This document shows positions 43,547 to 52,789 of a DNA stretch of 64,000 bases, in pieces. The position numbers were made by a program, and so were the translations under genes. The stretch is taken from the NCBI RefSeq assembly GCF_000720135.1, contig NZ_JOIU01000011.1, positions 1 to 64,000 of the forward strand, given 5' to 3'. Positions within the stretch are counted from its first letter, which is position 1. Each line of letters starts with the position of its first letter. The notes under the pieces were generated by a model. That model saw nothing but the letters and a program-made list of their open reading frames with translations, did not search any database and was not told where the DNA came from. Source of the stretch: Streptomyces sp. NRRL S-1022. GTDB lineage: Bacteria > Actinomycetota > Actinomycetes > Streptomycetales > Streptomycetaceae.

Positions 43547-44347
43547 ATGTACGACCTGACCGCCCTGCGGCCCCTCCGCGACCGCCGAGCACGCCGTGAA
43601 CGCCGCCGGCAGGCCGACCGCAGGTTCGGCGCGCGGCTGCTGGCCGCCGCCGGCGTCGCCGCCGTGGCCGCGGTCGCGTTCGGACTGCTCCTGACCCTGG
43701 TCGAGGGCCAGTGGCGGCCCCTTTCGCACGTGGACGCCCTCGCCGCGCAGGACCTGCACCGGTACGCCATGCGCCACCGGGAGTGGACGGCCGTGCTGCA
43801 CCTGCTCTCCGACCGGATCTGGGACCCCGTGACGCTGCGCGCGGCCGTCGCGCTGCTGACGGCGTGGCTGGTGTACCGCCGCGCCTGGCGCCTGGCGGCC
43901 TGGGCGGCGGTCACCGCCGTGGCCGGCGGGCTCGTCGGACTGCTCGTCAAGTCCATGGTCGGCCGGGCCAGGCCCGTGCTGCAGGACCCGGTGGCACACG
44001 CCCCGGGTTACTCCTTCCCATCCGGCCACGCGATGACGGCGACGACCTCCTTCGCCATCTTCATGCTGATCCTGGCACCCCTGATGCCGCGGGCCTGGCG
44101 CATCGCGGGCTGGTGCGTCGCCGTGCTCTGCGTCCTCGGAACCGGCTTCACCCGGGTCGCCCTCGGCGTTCACTGGTTCAGCGACGTCCTGGGCGGCTGG
44201 CTGCTGGGCCTGACCATCGTCGCCCTCACCGCCTGGGCCTTCGAGGCCTGGCGCGTCGACGCCGGACGGAGCCGTACCCCGGTGAGGGACGGCCTGGAGC
44301 CGGAACTCACCGAAGCCACCCCCGAACCCCGTCCGCGGACCCGCTGA
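43547..44347 (+). CDS. PAP2-family membrane phosphatase
   Basis: 266 residues with five or six helices. The three signature blocks are intact: KSMVGRARP, SFPSGHAMTATTSF and RVALGVHWFSDVLGG. It probably dephosphorylates phosphatidate, undecaprenyl pyrophosphate or a similar lipid outside the membrane. It ends the operon of fusion-YihY-PAP2. The N-terminus is highly basic (RDRRARRERRRQADRR), as in many actinobacterial members. Confidence 0.92.
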   Translation: MYDLTALRPLRDRRARRERRRQADRRFGARLLAAAGVAAVAAVAFGLLLTLVEGQWRPLSHVDALAAQDLHRYAMRHREWTAVLHLLSDRIWDPVTLRAAVALLTAWLVYRRAWRLAAWAAVTAVAGGLVGLLVKSMVGRARPVLQDPVAHAPGYSFPSGHAMTATTSFAIFMLILAPLMPRAWRIAGWCVAVLCVLGTGFTRVALGVHWFSDVLGGWLLGLTIVALTAWAFEAWRVDAGRSRTPVRDGLEPELTEATPEPRPRTR

Positions 44348-44571
44348 GAGACGTACGGGAATCCGGCCGCGCATCCTGTTGGCCATGTGCTGCCCGATGG
44401 GTACAGGGACGCCGCCGACGGAATCGGTCCAGACGGCGTCCCCTGGGCGACCTCCACCGCGCGCGCAGCACGCGATGAGACGGCATGCGGGAGCCCCCTT
44501 CGGAGGCAGGCCTGAAGCCCCTGGCAGGACAGGCCTCACCACAAGATCATGTCCGCAACTACCAAAGGCTC

Positions 44572-44786
44572 CCCATGGGGTCACCTATGTTGCCACGCTC
44601 GATGTTCCGCGCCACGTGGTGCAGTACCTCGCACGTCTGCTGGCCGCCCACCGCCGTCGCATCGGCACGCCGAAGGGCTCCCGGGCGCTGGGGCCGTTCC
44701 ACCGGCGGTGTTGGTACTGCGCTGGTTCCGCGCTCGTGGCTGCATGTACTGCTTGGCCCGGGATGCCGGGATCTCCCAGGCCACCA
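44572..44786 (+). pseudogene. IS5-like transposase N-terminal fragment
   Basis: It reads VTYVATLDVPRHVVQYLARL and then LAAHRRRIGTPKGSRALGPF. One frame further on it continues VLVLRWFRARGCMYCLARDA GISQAT. This is the helix-turn-helix start of DDE_Tnp_4-type transposases of Streptomyces (IS112-like). There is a frameshift near 44698. It stops at 44786, where IS630 sequence begins. Confidence 0.7.
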
Positions 44787-45200
44787 GCCTCCCTCGTCAC
44801 CACTCTCGACGTGCGCACCGGTGAGGTCCTCATAGAGGTGATCGCCCGCGACAGCGCGTCGGCCTTCACCGCCTTCCTGGCCCAGCTCGACCAGGCGATC
44901 GCTCCAGGAAAGGCGATTTACGTCGTGCTCGACAACGGCTCCTCCCACACCGCCAAGCACACCAAGGCGTGGCTGGCCGAGCACCCGCGCCGGCACGTCC
45001 GCTGGACCCCACCACAGGCCTCCTGTCCCAACCAGGTCGAGCTGTTCTTCTCCGCCCCGACCCGCCGGGGCGTGCGGCACGGCAACTTCACCAGCCGCGA
45101 TGACCTGATCGAGAAGCTGGAGGCATACGTCATCGGGCATGACGAGTCCGCCAAGCCCTACCGATGGACCTACGAAGGCACCCCACTCAATGCCGCCTGA
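44787..45200 (+). pseudogene. IS630-type transposase, C-terminal half
   Basis: From SLVTTLDVRTGEVLIEVIAR the sequence is the DDE_3 domain of IS630 transposases: AIYVVLDNGSSHTAKHTKAW with the second Asp and SCPNQVELFFSAPTRRG with the catalytic Glu, then a helical tail to TAYEGTPL-like sequence and a stop at 45200. The helix-turn-helix and first Asp are absent. It is joined in frame to an unrelated transposase piece, so a continuous ORF of 273 residues exists that is not a real family member. Confidence 0.75.
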
Positions 45201-45566
45201 TCAACACGGGGCCGGCGGGAGGGACACGGCGAGGCTGTCCAGCTGCGCGTCGCGATGGTCCCCGAACCGGCCGAAGTCGTCGTCCTGGTCAGGGACCCCG
45301 GCAACGGTCGTGGTGTCGGAGCAAGTCAAGCTTGTCCGCAATGAAGAGGGAGAAGCCTCAGACGGGTGTCCGCACCCCTCCACCGACCAGGTGACTTCGC
45401 GTCAACTGCCGCTGCGGCAAAACCGCAGGTCAAGCACCATTTCAGGGAGCCTGGGCAGGCAGTAGCGAACACTTTTTGCCCCAACCGAGTTTTTAGCTTC
45501 AGCTAAAGGTGGCATCCTCGTACAGAGGCAACACTCGTTGCCGCTGCGTGAGTTGGGGGTAGATCT

Positions 45567-45899
45567 GTGAGCATCTTTGCTCGCTCCGAAAACACCACGG
45601 ACTTAGCGGCTGCCCGGTTGGCCAGGCAGGCCTCCGCTTCACTGGCCGGCCTGCTGGCAGGCCTGGGCCGGTCCCGTTCGGACCTGGCAAAGGCCATGGG
45701 GGTCAGTCCCGGGCGGATCAGCCAGATCATGTCCGGCGACGCGAACCTGACCGTGCGCACCCTGGCCGCGGCCGCCGAGGCACTCGACGCCGAGGTGGAG
45801 ATCACGTTCCACCTCCGGCCACGCCAGGCAGACAGCAACCGTTCCGACGGGCAGAACTCGTCACCGTTGAGAAGCGCGAGCCTCAGGTCTCATCACTGA
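45567..45899 (+). CDS. XRE-type helix-turn-helix protein
   Basis: 110 residues from GTG 45567 after GGGGGTAG. The helix-turn-helix is LGRSRSDLAKAMGVSPGRIS followed by QIMSGDANLTVRTLAAAAEA, like the antitoxins of HigA/MqsA type. The acidic strand after it (DAEVEITFHL) is usual in that group. No toxin gene adjoins: the next gene is a convergent membrane protein. A gap of about 360 bases upstream holds its promoter and no gene. Confidence 0.8.
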   Translation: MSIFARSENTTDLAAARLARQASASLAGLLAGLGRSRSDLAKAMGVSPGRISQIMSGDANLTVRTLAAAAEALDAEVEITFHLRPRQADSNRSDGQNSSPLRSASLRSHH

Positions 45900-45943
45900 G
45901 TGGTGACTCGCCGGTTGTCCGAAAGTCGTTCTGCCGCACCGGC

Positions 45944-46759
45944 CTAGGGCTTCGTCTCCTGCTTGCGCTCACGCCAGCGGCTCAGGAATGAGCGCTGTGG
46001 CGGCAGTCTCGGACTGTGGAACGCATCGTTCGAGGTGGCCTTCTCGCGCAACGCAGTGAGCTGCGGATACTCGCTGCGGCGTCCGTGGATATAGGCGAAG
46101 AGCAGCAGATGACCACACTGCGCCCGGGCCTCCGCGAACGCGCGGCGCTCACGGATGGCTTCGTCCTCGCTCGGCTCACGCGACCACGGCATACCGGGCT
46201 CCCGGCAGTCCTGGGCGATCTTGGTCTGTACTTCCAGGGCTGCGTCCAGGGCCTTCTCGGCATCGGCGTACAGGGTGTTGACCGTTTTGACGTCACCGCT
46301 GAGCTCGTGCCGGTCCAGCAGGTACAGCTTGAGGTCGTAGATGAACACCCGCAGCTGTGCCGAGCTGTGGATGCCCTCGAGGAACGTGTCGGACCAGGCC
46401 CGGGCGTCCAGATGCACCCGGTCGATCAGCCTCTCCCTGACCAGGGCAATTCCCAAGGTCATGAACTTGATGTACGGCGGCGTGCCTTCCTCCTGCTTCC
46501 GTCTCGGCACCGCGGCCGCTCCCGTGGCGACGCCCGCCACCACAGGGGGAAGAGCCCCGGCATGAGGCAGCAGCGCGGCCGCGATCACCGTGACACCGCC
46601 CAGCATCCCCAGCATCAGGACCAGCAGACCGACCGACTGCCGGCTCCCCAGCAACCGGCCCCGCCGCGCAAAATCCCGCAACAGCCCAAGCCATGCAATC
46701 GCGGCGCTCACCACCGCAGGTAACGCGTACCGGCCCAGCCAGACGTGCTCGTGCCACAT
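45944..46759 (-). CDS. Membrane protein with soluble helical C-terminus, unknown function
   Basis: 271 residues from ATG 46759. Three helices: YALPAVVSAAIAWLGLL, VGLLVLMLGMLGGVTVIAAA and PPVVAGVATGAAAV. A cytoplasmic, mostly helical domain follows, with YIKFMTLGIALVRERLIDRV, IYDLKLYLLDRHELSGDV and QCGHLLLFAYIHGRRSEY. No known motif. The upstream ORF extension to 46924 is Gly/Arg-rich and not used. It converges with the XRE gene. Confidence 0.7.
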   Translation of the reverse strand: MWHEHVWLGRYALPAVVSAAIAWLGLLRDFARRGRLLGSRQSVGLLVLMLGMLGGVTVIAAALLPHAGALPPVVAGVATGAAAVPRRKQEEGTPPYIKFMTLGIALVRERLIDRVHLDARAWSDTFLEGIHSSAQLRVFIYDLKLYLLDRHELSGDVKTVNTLYADAEKALDAALEVQTKIAQDCREPGMPWSREPSEDEAIRERRAFAEARAQCGHLLLFAYIHGRRSEYPQLTALREKATSNDAFHSPRLPPQRSFLSRWRERKQETKP

Positions 46760-47734
46760 CCCCGACGGTCCCCTCGACGTCCGCACACAAGGCAGGGACA
46801 ACCGCCACCACACACCGATGAAGCCGGTCCTTCCCCTCGGCGCGCCACACCAGCGCCCACCCCCACAGCAGCCACCAGAGCCGAGGCCACCGCGAGTAGA
46901 GCCGATGATGTCACCCACCACCACCCACAGCAGTCACTTTGCGCAACAATTGGCCACCACCCGGAGCAGACGAAACCGTCGTCGGCATCCTGGTCGGCGC
47001 GCTCGGGACGGTGGGATTCCCGATCGGGAGCGGGCATGGGCTCTCATCCGCAGCCTCGCCGGTGCTTGGGCGATCCGTTGACCGAGGGCGACGGCATGCC
47101 CGGGGCGGAACTGGCGCAGGCCGAGGCGGTTCTCGGGTGCTAGCTGCCGACGGCACCGCACGAGTTCCATACGCTCGCCGGAGCCCGGACCGGCCTTGTC
47201 GTCAACCAAGACCCCCCTGCCGCCGCCTCACGAGACGTCCGGAGCGAGGCGCTCTTGGGCCGGCGTTGCCCAAGGCGGAGAACCAACGTACGGGGAACCA
47301 CTCCGGGCCGGTCCACACCGGGTAGTCCGGCAGTTGGACCCACTGAAAGTGCTCGGGCAAGCTGCTGCGCCAAGACGGCCTACGCGTCCACAGCCGGCTT
47401 CACGCCCGGGGCCGGACAGGCGCGGATCTGGATGCCATCTGCGCGATCGCTCCTGGACGGTGGTCCCTGGGATACATCGAGTCACTCAGCTCCGAGCCGC
47501 GACCCTTTTGATCTGCTGAAGACAGCGCCCTCGGTCCACCGCCGCGGCCGCTGTCAGGGGCACGGTCAAGAGCGCCGCCGACCAGAACGGGGGACGGTAG
47601 TCGTGCGCTTGAGCGGTGGAGGCCGATGCAGTGAGTCCTGATGTCACTGACCCGCCGTGGAAAACGGGCGATACACGTGTTCGTCGCAAGCGAAGACGGT
47701 CGTGGTCCATGGCTGCCGCTGCCAGGGTGTGCTC
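46760..47734. other. Region without a recognised gene
   Basis: Nearly 1 kb of broken frames. A short plus-strand run (GMPGAELAQAEAVLG, about 47095-47140) looks protein-like but has no continuation. It probably contains the promoters of the two flanking divergent genes and some decayed DNA. Confidence 0.4.
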
Positions 47735-48262
47735 ATGAATACAACACCGGATGGACGGCCGATCCCACCCGCGCATGCCGACGAGCGCGCCATGCTGGAG
47801 GCATGGCTGGACTTTCACCGTGCGACTCTGGCCCTGAAGTGTTCGGGCCTGAAAGACGATCAATTACGGTTGGCGGCGGCGTCACCGTCGTCGATCACGC
47901 TGCTCGGTCTCGTGCAGCACATGGCCGAGGTGGAGCGCAACTGGTTCCAGCGTGTGTTCGCAGGTATGACCGTGCCGCCTGTCTTCGGGGAGGGCAACCC
48001 CGACGGCTTCGCCCTTCAGTCGCAACGAGGACTCGACGAGGCGACGGCTGCCTGGCAAGCGGAGGTCGTCCGAGGGCGTGAGCTGATCGCTGACGCATCA
48101 CTGGACGACTCCGGCCACCTGTCCGAGCAGGACGCGGGTCACGTCGGCGATCAGGGAGTGTCCCTGCGCTGGATCATGGTGCACATGATCGAGGAATACG
48201 CACGTCACAACGGTCATGCCGACCTCATCCGCGAGCAGGTCGACGGAGTCACTGGCGCGTGA
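47735..48262 (+). CDS. DinB-like/DUF664 protein
   Basis: 175 residues from ATG 47735. The four-helix DinB fold is marked by [20 protein letters not shown] and [20 protein letters not shown], with three metal-binding His in the usual places ([15 protein letters not shown]). Members act as thiol- or metal-dependent transferases such as mycothiol S-transferases. Substrate unknown. Its stop overlaps a decayed GNAT gene. Confidence 0.88.
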   Translation: MNTTPDGRPIPPAHADERAMLEAWLDFHRATLALKCSGLKDDQLRLAAASPSSITLLGLVQHMAEVERNWFQRVFAGMTVPPVFGEGNPDGFALQSQRGLDEATAAWQAEVVRGRELIADASLDDSGHLSEQDAGHVGDQGVSLRWIMVHMIEEYARHNGHADLIREQVDGVTGA

Positions 48263-48705
48263 GAAGCGGCCGGCTCGTGGACAACGTCCGGCGCCCCGGC
48301 TTCACCGCGGCGCTCGCCTTCGCCGGGGCGGACATCGTCGGCTTCGCCACCGCCTGGACGACCGTGGCCCCCCTTCCCCACCGACCGCTGCCATCCGCAG
48401 GCCGCCGCCGGTCTGGAACCGGAGCGCACGGAGACGTGCGGGGCCCGCGAGATCGACGAACTCGCCGTCCGGCCGCCGCTCACGGCACGGGCCCGGCCGG
48501 CGAACCGCTCGAAGCGGTCACCGAGGGCGCCCGAGAAGGCCGCTCCTGGCCGCTCACGTCCGTCCGCTCGCCGCGCGCCGTCGCCTTCTACCGCCGGCAG
48601 GGCTGGACCCAGGCGAACCACCCCTCGCCCGAAGGCACGGCATCATCGCCTTCCTCGGTCCGCGCCATCCGGCGCGCGCTCTCGCCGCCCTCCCGCTCTG
48701 AAATC
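48259..48705 (+). pseudogene. GNAT acetyltransferase with several frameshifts
   Basis: Pieces in different frames assemble to one protein: FTAALAFAGADIVGFATAWT, then REIDELAVRPPL, then GEPLEAVTEGAREGRSW and TSVRSPRAVAFYRRQGWTQA, and finally a tail of the type IIAFLGPRHPARALAALPL. This order is a GNAT fold with the acetyl-CoA loop region damaged. At least three indels are needed, so it is dead. It overlaps the DinB stop. Confidence 0.7.
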
Positions 48706-48916
48706 CGGACCTGCGGAAACATCGTGTTCACATCAAGGGGAATCGCCGGAAACAGCTGCTTTCTAGCGTGACATGCCCTGGGATCAAAGCCGTATCCAGG
48801 GCCGCCGGAACGACTCACGAACGGCCCACGCGGCTCCCCCCGTTCCGCCGATGACGCCGCTCGGGGCTCTCCACCGCCTCAGCGCACCCGCGCCCAGCCC
48901 CACCGGGAGACGTGGC

Positions 48917-50566
48917 ATGAGTACGACCGAGTCACCGCAGGCGACGCCGGACACGTCGAAGACCTCCGCCGATCAGGCGGTCAGGGAGACCCTGGAGGAC
49001 TACACCCTCCGCTTCGCGCCCCGCAGTTACCGCCGTTGGACCCCGATGGTCGTGGCCACCACGGCACTGGGCGGCATCGCCTACATGGCCGACTTCTCCA
49101 TCGGCGCCGGCATCGGTCTGGCCCACGGCACCGGCAACGCGCTCGTCGCGATCGCGGTCGCCGCCGTTGTCATCTTCGTCACCGGGTTCCCCCTGGCGTA
49201 CTACGGCGCCCGCTACAACATCGACCTGGACCTGATCACCCGCGGCTCCGGCTTCGGCTACTACGGCTCGGTCCTCACCAGCGTCATCTTCGCCAGCTTC
49301 ACCTTCATCTTCTTCGCCCTCGAGGGTTCGATCATGGCCCAGGGCCTCAAGCTCGGCCTCGGGCTCCCGCTCTGGCTGGGCTACCTGGTCTCCACCCTGA
49401 TGGTCATCCCCCTGGTGATCTACGGCATGAGGGCACTCAGCAAGCTCCAGGTGTGGACGACCCCTATCTGGCTGCTGCTGATGGTCGGCCCGCTCGTCTA
49501 CCTCGTGGCCACCGACCCCGGCACCGTCGACCACTTCCTCGCCTACGCCGGCACGGACGGCGACGGCGGTGTCAACACGGCCTCCGTGCTGCTCGGCGCG
49601 GGTGTGTGTCTCTCGCTCATCGCGCAGATCGGCGAGCAGATCGACTATCTGCGCTTCATGCCGCCCAAGACCGAGGCGAACAAGCGCAGTTGGTGGACCG
49701 CAGTGGTCATGGCGGGTCCCGGCTGGGTGGTGCTCGGCGCGCTCAAGCAGGCCATCGGTGTCTTCCTCGCCGTGTACATCCTGGCTGCGGTCGGCCCGGA
49801 CGTGGCGCCCGAGCCGATCCAGCAGTTCAAGGGCGCCTTCGACGCGATGATGCCGTCCTGGCTGGTCCTTCCGCTGGCCGTGGTCCTCGTCGTGATCAGC
49901 CAGATCAAGATCAACGTGACGAACGCCTACTCCGGCTCACTGGCCTGGACCAACTCCTTCACCCGCATCACCAAGCACTACCCCGGCCGCATGGTCTTCG
50001 TCCTGGTCAACCTCGGCTTCGCACTCGCCCTGATGGAAGCCGACATGTTCAGCTTCCTCAACAGCATCCTCGGCTTCTACTCCAACTGCGCGATCGCCTG
50101 GGTCGTCACTGTCGCCACCGACATCGGCATCAACAAGTACCTGCTGAAGCTCTCTCCCGTCCAGCCGGAGTTCCGCCGCGGCACGCTATACGCCGTCAAC
50201 CCGGTAGGTGTGGTGGCCTTCGTCGCCGCGTCCGGCCTGTCCATCGCGATGTACTTCCACGCACTGGGCGACCCACTGCAGCCGTATTCCCCCGTCGCCG
50301 CGGCCATCATCGCCTTCGTCCTCACCCCGCTCATGGCGATCGTCACCAAGGGCCGGTACTACCTGCGCCGCACCGACGACGGCATCGACGAGCCGATGCT
50401 CGATCCCGACGGCAACCCGAGCGCGGTCACCTACGACTGCCACGTCTGCCGACAGCCCTACGAGCGCCCGGACCTGACCGCCTGCGCCACCCACGACGCC
50501 GTGGTCTGCTCGCTCTGCCTCAGCACCGACAAGGTCGGTGACCACGTCCTGCCCGCCACCACGTAG
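48917..50566 (+). CDS. NCS1-type purine/cytosine permease with C-terminal zinc-binding tail
   Basis: 549 residues from ATG 48917. Twelve hydrophobic helices follow RFAPRSYRRWTPMVVATTAL; GFGYYGSVLTSVIFASFTFI and SQIKINVTNAYSGSLAWTNS are typical NCS1 segments. These transporters take up nucleobases or related cations with protons or sodium. The last 50 residues are unusual: CHVCRQPYERPDLTACATHD then VVCSLCLSTD form a C-x2-C...C-x2-H...C-x2-C finger. The tail may sense or regulate transport. Single gene, followed by a broken gene. Confidence 0.88.
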   Translation: MSTTESPQATPDTSKTSADQAVRETLEDYTLRFAPRSYRRWTPMVVATTALGGIAYMADFSIGAGIGLAHGTGNALVAIAVAAVVIFVTGFPLAYYGARYNIDLDLITRGSGFGYYGSVLTSVIFASFTFIFFALEGSIMAQGLKLGLGLPLWLGYLVSTLMVIPLVIYGMRALSKLQVWTTPIWLLLMVGPLVYLVATDPGTVDHFLAYAGTDGDGGVNTASVLLGAGVCLSLIAQIGEQIDYLRFMPPKTEANKRSWWTAVVMAGPGWVVLGALKQAIGVFLAVYILAAVGPDVAPEPIQQFKGAFDAMMPSWLVLPLAVVLVVISQIKINVTNAYSGSLAWTNSFTRITKHYPGRMVFVLVNLGFALALMEADMFSFLNSILGFYSNCAIAWVVTVATDIGINKYLLKLSPVQPEFRRGTLYAVNPVGVVAFVAASGLSIAMYFHALGDPLQPYSPVAAAIIAFVLTPLMAIVTKGRYYLRRTDDGIDEPMLDPDGNPSAVTYDCHVCRQPYERPDLTACATHDAVVCSLCLSTDKVGDHVLPATT

Positions 50567-50921
50567 GACAGCCTGTTCAAGGGTCCTTCGTGGGGCACCG
50601 GCGACCTCATCCAGTACGACGTCGGCGACCCGCGGCAACCCAGGCGAACCGCGGCCGTGCGGGGCCCAGATGGTCGAGGTCAGCCGCGACGGGCAGCGCG
50701 TCCACCTGACCAATTCCCTGTACGCCGCCTGGGACGAGCAGTTCTACCCCGCGGGCATCGAGCCGTGGTTGGTCGAGCTGGACGCCGATACCTCACGCGG
50801 CGGGCTGTCGGTGGACGTCCGGTTCTTCCCCCACGGCGAGGACGTCGCCGGCCTGCACGTGCACCAGACACGCCTGCAGGGCGGCGACGCCTCCTCCGAC
50901 TCCTACCGCTACCGCCGCTGA
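50567..50921 (+). pseudogene. Selenium-binding protein (SBP56/methanethiol oxidase), C-terminal remnant
   Basis: Immediately after the permease stop the frame reads DSLFKGPSWGTGDLIQYDVG. After a frameshift near 50660 it gives QMVEVSRDGQRVHLTNSLYA, WDEQFYPAGIEPWLVELDAD and FFPHGEDVAGLHVHQTRLQG to a stop at 50921. These are the last blades of the SBP56 propeller, a copper-dependent methanethiol oxidase in characterised cases. The first three quarters are missing. Confidence 0.75.
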
Positions 50922-50936
50922 CCCCAGGGCCGGTGA

Positions 50937-51057
50937 CTACGTCCGGGTCGGCGCCGGTGCCGGCCGCCACCCGGCGTACCGCCTCGGCGAACTCCTCGAC
51001 GTGGGCGACGCGTTGCTTGAGCAGATAGCCGACGCCCGAGGTGTTGGCGGCGAGCGG
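50937..51057 (-). pseudogene. Inverted receiver end of a LuxR response regulator
   Basis: Read on the minus strand from 51057: PLAANTSGVGYLLKQRVAHV then EEFAEAVRRVAAGTGADPD. This is the end of a NarL/LuxR receiver (GYLLK with the conserved Lys, then the linker helix). The matching helix-turn-helix part lies next door but on the plus strand, so this piece has been flipped. Confidence 0.75.
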
Positions 51058-51344
51058 CACCGCGCTCGACCCGCAGGTCGTCGCGCAGCTGCGGGTGCGC
51101 CGGCACAGCGATCCACTCGACCGGCTGACACCGCGCGGGCGGGAGGTGCTGGAGCTGATGGCGGGCGGCCGGTCCAACTCCGGCGTCGCCGCTGAGCTGG
51201 TCGTGAGCGAGAACGCGGTCGCCAAGCACATCAGTCGCCAGGCACATCAACAGCATCCTCACCAAGCTCGACCTGCCCAAGGCCGACGCCGACCACCGCC
51301 GCGTCCTAGCAGTGCTGCGCTTCCTGGGCGTTGCGACCGCATAG
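51050..51344 (+). pseudogene. LuxR helix-turn-helix part of the same broken regulator
   Basis: Plus strand: GTALDPQVVAQLRVRRHSDP, then LTPRGREVLELMAGGRSNSG and VAAELVVSENAVAKHIS. A frameshift at a repeated CACATCA (51226-51249) leads to INSILTKLDLPKADADHRRV and the stop at 51342. It is the continuation of the receiver piece at 50937-51057 after a local inversion with a breakpoint at CGGCACC. There is no kinase gene. Confidence 0.75.
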
Positions 51345-51390
51345 TGCGCGAAGCCTGCTCGCGGCTGGGCGCGCGTCTGTCACCCTGATG

Positions 51391-52311
51391 TCAGGGGGTA
51401 GGCCCGTAGGTTCGCGGTGAAGTCGCGGGGCCGGGCTTGGTGAATGCTTGCCGGCTGTGTACGAGCAGTTCACGCATCCCCGGGCTGTGTGTGCTCTTCC
51501 AGATCAGGGCGAGCAATGCGGGTGTATCGACGTCAGCGATGGTGCGGGCGGTGAGCCGGTCGCGGTAACTCGCGGCCATGGAGTCGCTGAGGACGGCGAC
51601 GGCGAGCCCGCGGGCGGCGAGGCCGGCAATGGCGTCCGCGCCGCTTGCTTGCAGCGCGATCGCGGGTTGGAGGTTCTGTGCGGCGCAGGCCTGGTCGAAT
51701 ACCGTGCGCAGGCCGGTGCCGGGCGGCATACACACGATCGGGTAGGCGATCAGGTCGCGTAGGGTGACCCGCCGCTGTTTCGCGAGGGGGTGCCCGGCCG
51801 GGACTGCCGCGACGAGCCGCTCGCTGATGATGGTCAGCGCGTGCAGCCCGTCGGGGGTGGCGGCTGCGGCCCCGATGAGTGCCAGGTCGACTGCGCCGGT
51901 GCGTACCGCCTCGACGAGCCGGTCCGAGCTGTCCTCCAGCAGTGAGATCTCCACACCGGGATGTGCCTGGTGGAACGCGGCGAGGGCGTCGAACAGCGGG
52001 GTGAGGGTGCAGCCGATGACCATTCCGACGGTGAGCCGACCTCGGATCAGGTCGATCACCTCGCCTACCGCCTGGCCGACTGCCCCAGCGGCGGCGAGTG
52101 CGGCGCGGGCGTGTTCGAGTGCGGCCTTTCCCGCGACGGTGAGGGTGACGGTGCGGGCCGACCGGTCGAACAGCTCAGCACCGAGTTCCCGTTCCAGCTG
52201 GCGGATCTGGGCGCTGACGCCGGACTGGCTGATGTGCACCCGGTCGGCTGCCCGAGTGAAGTTCTGCTCCTCGGCGACCGCGACGAAGTATTCCAGCTGC
52301 CTCAGCTCCAT
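51391..52311 (-). CDS. LysR family transcriptional regulator
   Basis: 306 residues, full length. The N-terminal winged helix is MELRQLEYFVAVAEEQNFTR then AADRVHISQSGVSAQIRQLE. The effector domain follows with LTVGMVIGCTLTPLFDALAA and IAYPIVCMPPGTGLRTVFDQ. It is divergent from the small NTF2-like gene at 52410, with 98 bases between, the classic arrangement in which LysR controls its neighbour. Confidence 0.93.
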   Translation of the reverse strand: MELRQLEYFVAVAEEQNFTRAADRVHISQSGVSAQIRQLERELGAELFDRSARTVTLTVAGKAALEHARAALAAAGAVGQAVGEVIDLIRGRLTVGMVIGCTLTPLFDALAAFHQAHPGVEISLLEDSSDRLVEAVRTGAVDLALIGAAAATPDGLHALTIISERLVAAVPAGHPLAKQRRVTLRDLIAYPIVCMPPGTGLRTVFDQACAAQNLQPAIALQASGADAIAGLAARGLAVAVLSDSMAASYRDRLTARTIADVDTPALLALIWKSTHSPGMRELLVHSRQAFTKPGPATSPRTYGPTP

Positions 52312-52329
52312 GACTGCAGATTCTAGTTT

Positions 52330-52357
52330 CCAGAAGAATCATCTGTTGGAATTCTGG
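52330..52357. promoter_or_regulatory. Candidate LysR binding site in the divergent promoter
   Basis: CCAGAA and TTCTGG are exact inverted 6-mers with 16 bases between (52330-52335 and 52352-52357), inside the 98-base gap separating the LysR gene from its target. LysR regulators often use such interrupted dyads. Confidence 0.4.
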
Positions 52358-52409
52358 CCAGTCGGCGGCCACGCTGGGAAGCGTCGAAGCCCGACGTCAG
52401 GAGGAATCC

Positions 52410-52775
52410 ATGCCGGAGTACGAGAAGGCCATGCGGCCCGAGGACATCACCCGCTTGTTCGTGGAACGATCCAACGCCGGTGACGCGGCCGGGGTCGCCG
52501 CACTTTACGAAGAGGGTGCGGTGATGGCCTACCCACCCGGCGAGCAGACGGTGGGCCGGGAGGCGATTCGCGCGCTGTGGGAGAAGGTGCTGGCCAACCG
52601 TCCCCGTTTCGAGCAGGAACAACCGCTGCCCACGCTGATCAGTGGCGACATCGCCCTCACCTCGACTCCACCGAGGGACGGTGCCGGCGCCCGGGCGCAG
52701 GTCGTCCGGCGCCAGCCTGATGGAAGCTGGCTGCGCCTGCTCGACCAGCCCGAGTTCGTCCCACCCACCCGCTGA
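52410..52775 (+). CDS. SnoaL/NTF2-like protein
   Basis: 121 residues from ATG 52410 after AGGAGG. It shows ITRLFVERSNAGDAAGVAAL then YEEGAVMAYPPGEQTVGREA, the helix-and-cone start of NTF2-fold proteins, and ends VVRRQPDGSWLRLLDQPEF. No catalytic residues are assigned; members include polyketide cyclases and isomerases. It is probably the LysR-controlled gene. Confidence 0.85.
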   Translation: MPEYEKAMRPEDITRLFVERSNAGDAAGVAALYEEGAVMAYPPGEQTVGREAIRALWEKVLANRPRFEQEQPLPTLISGDIALTSTPPRDGAGARAQVVRRQPDGSWLRLLDQPEFVPPTR

Positions 52776-52789
52776 CCCCTCGCCTCCCC

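Noticed and set aside
42559-43956. Minus-strand ORF of 465 residues across the YihY and PAP2 genes
   Set aside because: It is antisense to two clear membrane protein genes and has low-complexity Gly/Glu/Arg sequence.
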